Shown here piece by piece: positions 1-6,018 of a DNA stretch of 64,000 nt. The stretch covers positions 96,596-160,595 of the forward strand of contig JAFGOY010000002.1 of assembly GCA_016926255.1 (NCBI GenBank). Direction: 5' to 3'. The notes beneath the pieces were generated by a model. That model was not told the origin of the DNA and made no database searches. It saw only the letters and a program-made list of their open reading frames with translations. The stretch is from Anaerolineae bacterium (GTDB lineage Bacteria; Chloroflexota; Anaerolineae; Aggregatilineales; UBA3940). A program made the position numbers and the translations under genes. Every line of letters starts with the position of its first letter. Within the stretch, counting starts at the first letter, position 1.

Positions 1-939
1 AGAAACACATACTGTTTAGTCATCGCAGCGATGCTGATATTCAGTGCATGCACTACTTCCTCACTATCACCAGAAGACCCTCTTGCAGCCAATATCGATT
101 TTAATGATGTCAGATTCGTGGATTTAGCAAACATCCCAGAAAACCTGGAACACGAAGAGGCAGAAGCAAAGGAGTTTGGGCTATGGCTTGATATCAAAGG
201 GATTTATGCAATTGACCAAAACACAGTATTCCTCTTCGGAGCGATAGGGCCGCCGTGCTGCTACGGGCGGTCACTGTTGCTGCGATCTACAAACGGAGGG
301 TTGGATTGGGAGGAAGTCTTGCCACCGCTGCTGGGAAATTCAGTCTTTCATGTTGTATTCCTGGAGGATGGTTTAGGATGGGCATTATCTCCCTGGGTTG
401 TCGAAGATATTGGCAGGCTGACTCTATACCAGACCGAAGACTACGGTGAAACCTGGAATCAGCTTTCCGAAATACCCAATGATCGGAGATATCCCTATGG
501 GATGGAGTTCTCTGACAAGATGAACGGGAATCTGTATGTCACATACATAATTGGTTCGCCAACAGATCGATATGCCACGCTTACAACATCTGATGGTGGG
601 TTGAGCTGGGAAGAAACTGACAGTATTCCGCTGGTTTGGGAATGGGACAGATCCGAAGACAAGAGTGAATCACGGGAGGTGTTTGCCCGTGATGTTTATG
701 ACCTATTAGAACCTCCGGGCAGTGCTATGGGTAGACACTGGTTACCCTGTGATGGTTACTGTGAGGCGACCGGTCACGATGGCAGCCTCTGGCGGACAGA
801 GGAAAACCAGGAATCCGATCAGTTGGCCGTATATCGCCAGCTTGGTATCGAAGATGGCTGGCAAACAGTGAGTATACTCCCTACCCATTTTGGATATTTC
901 AATGGGCATGTGGACGATCCCATTCATGGGGATGATTGA
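1..939 (+). CDS. Asp-box beta-propeller lipoprotein, 5' end outside window
   Basis: The frame is open to the first base, so the true start lies upstream. An internal ATG at 31 sits inside the hydrophobic stretch and is probably not the start. The visible N-terminus ends in a lipobox (IFSAC, Cys at about base 49), so the product is probably an exported, membrane-anchored lipoprotein. At least three Asp-box repeats of the BNR/sialidase type are visible (STNGGLDW, TEDYGETW, TSDGGLSW), as in Ycf48-like and sialidase-like propellers. The fold is supported; no enzymatic activity is implied. Base composition is lower in GC than the neighbouring housekeeping-type genes, as for other surface lipoproteins in the window. 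Confidence 0.75.
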   Translation, partial: RNTYCLVIAAMLIFSACTTSSLSPEDPLAANIDFNDVRFVDLANIPENLEHEEAEAKEFGLWLDIKGIYAIDQNTVFLFGAIGPPCCYGRSLLLRSTNGGLDWEEVLPPLLGNSVFHVVFLEDGLGWALSPWVVEDIGRLTLYQTEDYGETWNQLSEIPNDRRYPYGMEFSDKMNGNLYVTYIIGSPTDRYATLTTSDGGLSWEETDSIPLVWEWDRSEDKSESREVFARDVYDLLEPPGSAMGRHWLPCDGYCEATGHDGSLWRTEENQESDQLAVYRQLGIEDGWQTVSILPTHFGYFNGHVDDPIHGDD

Positions 940-971
940 ATTACCGATTACTATGGTATCTACTTAATTGT

Positions 972-1205
972 CTATTTCAGCAGATCGAGGAATTCCTCGC
1001 GGGTGAGATCGGCCTGACGGAGGATGGCACTCAATGTGCCGCGCGGGAGCGTCTTTTTCCCGGTCGGGACGGGCACGGTTCGGGCCGGAGGTGGCACATC
1101 ACGGCGCATCTGAACGTGACTACCGCGCTGTCGAGAGATAGTAAATCCGGCTTTCTGCAACACTTTGATACAATCGTCCGGGCTGACCGCAGGCAGCTTG
1201 CTCAC
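972..1205 (-). CDS. hicA: HicA-family toxin (mRNA interferase)
   Basis: A 77-residue protein typical in length for the HicA/YcfA family, a double-stranded-RNA-binding-like fold that cleaves mRNA when released from HicB. The family signature GSHVQMRR, with the catalytic-type His, is present near residue 30, followed by a basic/proline segment and the usual LRQADLTREEFLDLL helix. The start overlaps the stop of the upstream hicB by four bases (ATGA), so the two genes are translationally coupled. Activity is inferred from family membership. Confidence 0.9.
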   Translation of the reverse strand: MSKLPAVSPDDCIKVLQKAGFTISRQRGSHVQMRRDVPPPARTVPVPTGKKTLPRGTLSAILRQADLTREEFLDLLK

Positions 1206-1432
1206 GGCTCGATCACCAGTTCCTGAGTAACAGGCAGTTCTGGCATATCTTCAGGCGGCACCGGGTCGCCGTTAGCTACCAAATCCTCGATATGCAGGTC
1301 AATCGCCTCGCGGATCATGGCGATAGCCTCTTCGATGGTGTCGCCCATGCTGGCAATCCCCAGGCTGGGACATTCCACCCAGTAAGCGACATCTTCATCA
1401 GGCTCAGAGCGGTGAATGATGATTCGGCGCAT
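1202..1432 (-). CDS. hicB: HicB-family antitoxin
   Basis: The 76-residue product has the partial RNase-H-like HicB fold, with the motif WVECPSLGIASMGDTIEEA followed by an acidic helix and a short C-terminal tail. It would neutralise HicA. The frame remains open upstream for 54 more codons, but those codons correspond to a repeated upstream sequence and not to the HicB domain. I therefore take the ATG at 1432, where the conserved domain begins. There is no obvious C-terminal DNA-binding domain, so autoregulation may need a partner. Confidence 0.85.
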   Translation of the reverse strand: MRRIIIHRSEPDEDVAYWVECPSLGIASMGDTIEEAIAMIREAIDLHIEDLVANGDPVPPEDMPELPVTQELVIEP

Positions 1433-1495
1433 GCGGCACCTCCAGATCACATCGTTGCTATCATTATAGCCGCTGTAATCGAGATTCGCAGCAGC

Positions 1496-1561
1496 GTCGA
1501 CAATCGGCTGGTCGATGAGCTGAATCCAGGCGATACGTTCGGCGTCGATGGGAGCCGCGTT
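1496..1561. repeat. Copy 1 of TA-associated repeat, upstream of hicB
   Basis: About 66 bases closely matching the 5' half of the copy at 2980-3091. It begins 64 bases upstream of the hicB start; the other full copy begins 66 bases upstream of the DUF433 antitoxin start. On the plus strand both copies read as a short coding-like stretch (LVDELNPGDTFGVDG here, LIDELNPGDAFGVDG there). It could be a decayed gene 3' end or a leader sequence carried along with toxin-antitoxin modules. Confidence 0.7.
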
Positions 1562-1713
1562 ATGCATGGGTGCTGCCTGCGAAGTAAATGCCAATCTCGC
1601 ATTACAATATGATGACTAAATCGAATGGGCCAGAAAATCTGTACTACAATGTAAAAGTATGACTGTTCTTATTAGATCATTTGAGATATATCGTTAGGCA
1701 AAGAGAACTTATC

Positions 1714-2133
1714 ATGGAAAAGCAATATGCACTTGTCGTGGATGACAACCCGGATGCCCGTGAAATTCTTGACCTGGCCCTGACCCGCTTCGGATTTGAG
1801 GTAGAGCTTGCCTGCGACGGCGCTGAAGCACTGGAAAGCACCAAAAAGCGCATTCCCGATCTCATTATGCTCGATCTCATGATGCCAGGCGTCAACGGGT
1901 TCCAGGTGCTGTCCCGGCTGCGCGCTCTCCCTGAAACGCGCCACATCCCGGTGATTGTCATCTCGGCAGTCAGCAACCAATCGCTGATGCAGGTTCCCGG
2001 CGTGAGTGCCGTAATCCAGAAATCAAGGTTTTCCGTTCGAGAGCTGCAATCGATCATTGACGGTGTGATGGCGAAACATCAACCACTGGTCAGACATCAG
2101 CCGCTGGTCGAATGCCAGCCGCTGGTCGTTTAG
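1714..2133 (+). CDS. Single-domain response regulator with tandem C-terminal repeat
   Basis: A 139-residue CheY-like receiver domain. The acidic pocket (VVDDNPD), phospho-acceptor Asp in LIMLDLMMPG and the conserved Lys in VIQKSRF are present. There is no output domain, so it probably acts by protein contact with an unlinked kinase. I chose the ATG at 1714, preceded by an AGAGAAC ribosome-binding site, over a TTG eleven codons upstream. The C-terminus carries three tandem copies of a five-residue unit (HQPLV, HQPLV, CQPLV) encoded by 15-bp repeats, a likely recent slippage product. A paralogue lies at 43950. Confidence 0.85.
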   Translation: MEKQYALVVDDNPDAREILDLALTRFGFEVELACDGAEALESTKKRIPDLIMLDLMMPGVNGFQVLSRLRALPETRHIPVIVISAVSNQSLMQVPGVSAVIQKSRFSVRELQSIIDGVMAKHQPLVRHQPLVECQPLVV

Positions 2134-2191
2134 AAGCTGACAGGCTGTCTGATCGGATAGCTCTGTCGGGCTGGGATGAGGGTTTTTTTAC

Positions 2192-2223
2192 AAGCCGGGT
2201 GGCAAAATTGAGCCACCCGGCTT
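2192..2223 (+). terminator. Terminator-like hairpin after response regulator
   Basis: A perfect 12-bp stem (AAGCCGGGTGGC with GCCACCCGGCTT) around an 8-base loop lies 59 bases after the response-regulator stop. The trailing T run is short, so this is a structural call of moderate strength. Confidence 0.55.
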
Positions 2224-2226
2224 TGA

Positions 2227-2300
2227 TTCGGCGTCGATGGAGGCCGTGTGTGGATCATCGCGCCGCCGCGCCGGGCGCGGGTAATGCGGGTGGAGCAGGG
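2227..2300. repeat. Direct repeat, left border of DUF5615/DUF433 cassette
   Basis: 74 bases matching 3018-3091 with about five mismatches (roughly 93 percent identity) and in the same orientation. Together the two copies bracket the toxin-antitoxin pair at 2316-2914. The coding-like reading (GVDGGRVWIIAPPRRARVMRVE) is preserved, but the stop seen in the right-hand copy has been lost here. Confidence 0.8.
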
Positions 2301-2315
2301 ACAGAGGCAGTGTGA

Positions 2316-2687
2316 TTACTCTTTCTCAACGGGCAACTGCCGGATGCGTATGGCGACCTCTTCCACGCTGATGATCGCTCCCTCTTGAAGACGGTCGGTG
2401 CAGCAGGCAAGCACATCTTTAAGGCGGGCAGTGACATATTCGGCGGTTTTGTTCCCCAGCCGGAAGATCACAACACTGGGCAGCCGCGCACCGCTTACCG
2501 CCATCAGATAACCAAAATCGAGATCGAGCGTCAGCAAGACGCGGCCTTCGCTGCGGGCTTTTTCCAGAAGGTCTTCATCAGGAGTGCGCTGCATAGCAGC
2601 TTCACGGGCATGAAGAGCATCATATCCCTGGTCGCGCAGCCAGCCGACCGTGAGATTGGAAATCCCCATGTCGGCCAGGAACTTCAT
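2316..2687 (-). CDS. DUF5615 PIN-like toxin
   Basis: A 123-residue protein of the DUF5615 family, a small PIN-like fold related to VapC-type nucleases and usually paired with DUF433. The first acidic position lies in MKFLADMG and the second acidic cluster in TLDLDFG near residue 55, matching the family pattern of a D/E-rich metal site. It overlaps its upstream partner by four bases (ATGA), so the antitoxin is made first. The toxin role is inferred from the family and the arrangement. The module lies between 74-bp direct repeats. Confidence 0.8.
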   Translation of the reverse strand: MKFLADMGISNLTVGWLRDQGYDALHAREAAMQRTPDEDLLEKARSEGRVLLTLDLDFGYLMAVSGARLPSVVIFRLGNKTAEYVTARLKDVLACCTDRLQEGAIISVEEVAIRIRQLPVEKE

Positions 2688-2914
2688 GCCGATTTACCGG
2701 TGTAGACCTGCTCCTGGGCCAACCAGGCCGCATAGGCCAGTGCCTGCCGAATATCCTCCGGTTCCAGATCGGGGTACTCTTCCAGAATCTCGGCAGTCGA
2801 TTTACTGTGCGCCACCAGGTTTATGATCAGCGAGGCCGGGATCCGCATCCCCCGGATACAGGCCTGACCGTTCATAATCTGGCGGTCAAAGGTAATGCGA
2901 TCAAGCTGCTGCAT
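2684..2914 (-). CDS. DUF433 antitoxin
   Basis: A 76-residue DUF433 (VapB-like) protein with the family hallmark ITFDRQIMNGQACIRGMRIP at the N-terminus, followed by the helical DIRQALAYAAWLA segment. DUF433 proteins are winged-helix-like and normally bind both a DUF5615 toxin and the operon promoter. It is the first gene of the pair, with the toxin directly downstream and overlapping. Confidence 0.85.
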   Translation of the reverse strand: MQQLDRITFDRQIMNGQACIRGMRIPASLIINLVAHSKSTAEILEEYPDLEPEDIRQALAYAAWLAQEQVYTGKSA

Positions 2915-2979
2915 GGTGATTGCTCCTGTACTACCCTCCTATCATACCCCTGATTCCGAAATTTGCGACCGCGCCCCGG

Positions 2980-3091
2980 CTGGTCAACTGATCGACGAAT
3001 TGAATCCGGGCGATGCTTTCGGCGTCGATGGGGTCCGTGTGCGGATCATCGCGCCGCCGCGCCGGGCGCGGGTGATGCGGGTGGAGTAGGG
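2980..3091. repeat. Full copy of TA-associated repeat, right border of cassette
   Basis: This is the longest copy of the repeat. On the plus strand it reads as an intact coding-like 3' end (LIDELNPGDAFGVDG, then IIAPPRRARVMRVE and a TAG at 3087-3089). Its second half equals the left border at 2227-2300; its first half equals the copy upstream of hicB. It starts 66 bases upstream of the DUF433 start. I do not recognise the parent gene. Confidence 0.75.
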
Positions 3092-3181
3092 ATCGGGTAA
3101 ACTTCACCGCAGTAGACAACCGCACCCAGAATCACTATCCTCAATATAGCTGCATTGTTTCCAACCGAAAGAGATACAACC

Positions 3182-4066
3182 ATGAAAAAAGAAGACCTGC
3201 GATCGCTGATCGCCATCCCGATCGTCCTGATCGTCGCCGCGCTGCTCGCCCTCGCAGGCAGCCAGGGCGGTGCGATCGTCTCCGGCATCCCGATCTTCGC
3301 GCTGGGGATCGGGCTGGCCTTTCTCATCCAGTGGGTGGTGTTCATCCCGTCGTTCATCGCCCAGACCGAAAAGTTCTTTGACCTCACCGGCTCGCTCACC
3401 TACATCACGGTGATCGTCATCGCCGTGCTGCTCAGCCCATCCGCCGGGGCGCGATCATACCTGCTGCTGGCGCTGGTCGTGATCTGGGCCACCCGGCTGG
3501 GATCGTTCCTGTTCCGGCGAATCCTCAAAGCCGGTGCCGACGAACGCTTCGACGATCTGAAACCCTCCTTCCCCCGCTTCCTGATGACCTGGACGCTGCA
3601 AGGGCTGTGGGTATCATTTACACTCGCGGCGGCCCTCGCGGCGATCACCACCGGGAGCAGATCGACCGGGCTGGATGTGTTCGCCATCATCGGCCTGATC
3701 GTCTGGCTGGCCGGATTCGGCATCGAGGTGATCGCCGATGCGCAGAAGAGTCGATTCCGGGCAAAGCCGGATAACAAGGGCCGCTTCATCGACAGCGGGC
3801 TGTGGGCGTGGTCGCGGCACCCGAACTACTTCGGCGAGATCGTCCTGTGGGTCGGTGTGGCGATCATCGCTTTCCCGGCGCTGCGCGGCTGGCAGTATGT
3901 CACGCTGATCTCGCCCGTGTTCGTCGCGCTCCTGCTGACCCGGATCAGCGGGGTGCCGCTGCTCGAAGCCCGCGCCGACGAGAAGTGGGGCGGTCAGGCC
4001 GACTACGAGGCCTACAAGGCGCAGACATCGATATTGATCCCGCTGCCGCCATCAAAAAAACAATAA
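3182..4066 (+). CDS. DUF1295 (steroid 5-alpha-reductase-like) membrane protein
   Basis: A 294-residue polytopic membrane protein. The C-terminal part contains the family signature (RFIDSGLWAWSRHPNYFGE, then WVGVAIIAF) shared by DUF1295, isoprenylcysteine methyltransferases and steroid reductases; these residues line a NADPH or SAM site in relatives. Substrate is unknown, though lipid or isoprenoid modification is plausible. The ATG at 3182 is preferred over a TTG nine codons upstream because it begins the MKKE sequence typical of such proteins. The DUF4345 gene follows 18 bases downstream, probably in one operon. Confidence 0.8.
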   Translation: MKKEDLRSLIAIPIVLIVAALLALAGSQGGAIVSGIPIFALGIGLAFLIQWVVFIPSFIAQTEKFFDLTGSLTYITVIVIAVLLSPSAGARSYLLLALVVIWATRLGSFLFRRILKAGADERFDDLKPSFPRFLMTWTLQGLWVSFTLAAALAAITTGSRSTGLDVFAIIGLIVWLAGFGIEVIADAQKSRFRAKPDNKGRFIDSGLWAWSRHPNYFGEIVLWVGVAIIAFPALRGWQYVTLISPVFVALLLTRISGVPLLEARADEKWGGQADYEAYKAQTSILIPLPPSKKQ

Positions 4067-4084
4067 GACATTGGAGGACTTGAT

Positions 4085-4444
4085 ATGATACTCAACATTC
4101 TCAAGATCGCCGCCGCAGTCGGCACCGTGATCGTCGGGCTGATCTCCGCCGTCAACCCGACCGGCGTCAGCGGCTTCACCGGGCTGGACGTGGCGGGCAA
4201 TCCGCGCGGGATCACCGAGGTGCGGGCGGTGCTGGGCGCGTTCTTCATCGGGCTGGGCCTTGCCCCGCTGATCTGGCGCTCAAAAGCCGATCCGATGTAC
4301 CTGATGCTCGGATTCACCTATTTTGTCGTGGCCGGGGTGCGCACCATCTCGATGTTCGTCGACGGTTCGGTCGTGCAGTCGAACATCATCAGCATCATCT
4401 CGGAGATCATCTTCGGCGTGATCCTGGTCTGGCCCAAAAAGTAA
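4085..4444 (+). CDS. DUF4345 small membrane protein
   Basis: A 119-residue protein with four predicted membrane segments and the DUF4345 pattern: a glycine-rich first loop, then ITEVRAVLGAFFIGLGL in the centre. A strong ribosome-binding site (GGAGG) lies seven bases before the ATG. It is probably cotranscribed with the DUF1295 gene. Function is unknown. Confidence 0.8.
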   Translation: MILNILKIAAAVGTVIVGLISAVNPTGVSGFTGLDVAGNPRGITEVRAVLGAFFIGLGLAPLIWRSKADPMYLMLGFTYFVVAGVRTISMFVDGSVVQSNIISIISEIIFGVILVWPKK

Positions 4445-4590
4445 CCCGGCAGCCCGGCTGTCCACATGGATGTTTCGCTGAGAGCGAAACTCCCAAGTAA
4501 CCGGAAGCCCGGTTGCCGCAACGGGGAGGCCAGTTGCCGCTGGCGCGCCCTGCGCTGCCGCCAGTATAATGCAGGGTAGCAGGTGGATCG

Positions 4591-4947
4591 ATGGACAATC
4601 AGGCGATCACTTTCTACACCGACGAAGACGTGGACGGCTGGGCAGTCGAGGCGGCCCGCAGGAGCGGGGTCGAGATTGTCACCGTCCGCGAGGCCGGGCT
4701 GCTCGGCGAGAGCGACCCGGTTCAGTTCGCCCATGCCATCGAGAACGATTACACCCTGGTCACCGGAAACGAGCGCGATTTCCATCCCCTGTACGATCAA
4801 TGGCTCACCGGCGGGTACGATCACCCCGGCGTCTTCTTCATCACCAACCGGCAGTTGAAAAACAGCGTCCTGATCGCCGACGTGCTGTGGCTGTGGCACG
4901 AGGCCGCAGCGCGCGATGACGTTCGCAATCGGGTTGAGTGGATTTGA
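4591..4947 (+). CDS. DUF5615 PIN-like toxin, second module
   Basis: A 118-residue DUF5615-type protein. The acidic metal-site motifs are better preserved than in the first module: FYTDEDVDG at the N-terminus and VTGNERDF in the middle. The gene precedes its DUF433 partner, the reverse of the order at 2316-2914, and the two are almost contiguous (toxin stop at 4945-4947, antitoxin ATG at 4950). A nuclease toxin role is inferred from the family. Confidence 0.8.
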   Translation: MDNQAITFYTDEDVDGWAVEAARRSGVEIVTVREAGLLGESDPVQFAHAIENDYTLVTGNERDFHPLYDQWLTGGYDHPGVFFITNRQLKNSVLIADVLWLWHEAAARDDVRNRVEWI

Positions 4948-4949
4948 GC

Positions 4950-5420
4950 ATGACCGTGCAGCCAATCGAGCATATCGTCAAGACGCCCGACGTGGTGGGC
5001 GGCAGCGCCCGGATCGCCGGACGGCGAATCGCCGTGTACCAGATCGCCTACCTGCACGAGTGGGAAAACGTGCCGGTCGCCGATCTGGCCGCACAGTTCG
5101 AGCTGACCCCCGCCCAGGTTCACGCGGCGCTGGCCTACTATCACGACAACCAGGCCGAAGTTCTCCGCGAGATACAGGCAGTCGAGCTGGCCGGGCCGCC
5201 CCCCGATCACCGGCCCCGGATCGATGGCATCCTCGAACGCTGGCAGGCACAAACCGGGCACAACCCCAACGAGGAACTGACCGTCGCACAGGTGGCCGAG
5301 GAGTACGGAATCAGCCCGCAGACAGTCCGGGAAGCCTGCGCGAAAGGCTGGATCGCGGGGCGAAAATCGGGCACGATCTGGCTGATCCGGCGGCTGTCGG
5401 CGCACAATCGCTGGGGGTAG
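4950..5420 (+). CDS. DUF433 antitoxin fused to a helix-turn-helix domain
   Basis: A 156-residue protein with a DUF433 domain at residues 5-75 (VVGGSARIAGRRIAVYQIAY) and a second domain from about residue 108 (ELTVAQVAEEYGISPQTVRE, then GWIAGRKSGTIWLI) typical of excisionase/MerR-like helix-turn-helix proteins. The extra DNA-binding domain suggests dedicated autoregulation. I chose the ATG at 4950; an in-frame GTG at 4938 would overlap the toxin end. At about 156 residues it is twice the length of the usual DUF433 protein. Confidence 0.8.
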   Translation: MTVQPIEHIVKTPDVVGGSARIAGRRIAVYQIAYLHEWENVPVADLAAQFELTPAQVHAALAYYHDNQAEVLREIQAVELAGPPPDHRPRIDGILERWQAQTGHNPNEELTVAQVAEEYGISPQTVREACAKGWIAGRKSGTIWLIRRLSAHNRWG

Positions 5421-5423
5421 GAT

Positions 5424-5830
5424 TCGATCCACAGATTGCACAGATGCCACAGATAAAAAGGGATTCAGTCCGCGAATTGACAATAAAGAACATTGCTGCC
5501 AATTGCGCGAATTCATTTTTATTGAGTTTTGTGACAGGAATTTTGGGACACCCGTCGCGGGCTTAAATCTGTTTATATGGGGGTTTTGTAACGCGGTTTT
5601 TGGGGCTGGGTATCGTTAATCAGCCGAAGGCTGATTACTGGGAGTTTTCGCTGCGCGAAAACGTCCATTTCCATAGTTATGTAACACGATTTCTATAGTG
5701 GGCTGTCGTCAATCAGATTTCCTCTGATTTCAAATCGTCTCCGAGTTTCGTAACGTGGATTCTGGGGCTGGGTATCGTCAAGCCGATCTTGCGTTTTGTA
5801 ACGTAGATGATGGGATTTTGCGATAATATG
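5424..5830. repeat. Gene-free region with diverged short repeats
   Basis: No credible gene lies between 5421 and 6018. The first part carries cacagatt-type words and AATTGCGCGAAT, also present near 23955-23995. The second part holds about four diverged copies of a roughly 40-base unit with the core GTAACGTGGATTCTGGGGCT and GGGTATCGTCAA (near 5588, 5676, 5750 and 5797), the first two spaced by small hairpins such as AGCCGAAGGCT and TTTTCGCTGCGCGAAAA. Confidence 0.55.
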
Positions 5831-5890
5831 CGTTTTGCGCGTAGACCGCATGTTCTATTATATCAAATTGCCGGGGGAGAGTCAAGGTGA

Positions 5891-5948
5891 AAACCCCCAC
5901 TGTCACTACGTGACATCTCCCCCAGTTTTGGGGGCGATTGGGGTTGGG
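5891..5948 (+). repeat. Dispersed double-hairpin repeat, copy upstream of the restriction gene
   Basis: One copy of the dominant intergenic repeat: a C-run, a variable short hairpin (GTCAC, loop TAC, GTGAC), then ATCTCCCCCAGTTTTGGGGG and GCGATTGGGGTTGG. The same architecture recurs about 20 times in the window with changed stem sequences. Confidence 0.8.
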
Positions 5949-5953
5949 CTGGC

Positions 5954-5982
5954 TTTTCAATGTCGACTGGCGGGATTATAAT
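5954..5982 (+). promoter_or_regulatory. Candidate sigma-70 promoter of the MmeI-like gene
   Basis: TTTTCA (5954-5959), 17-base spacer, TATAAT (5977-5982). Transcription would begin near 5990, about 30 bases before the ATG. The -10 is a full consensus; the -35 matches at four of six positions. Confidence 0.55.
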
Positions 5983-6018
5983 GGTGCTCTACCATCACTA
6001 ACCGGGAAACAAAAAGAT

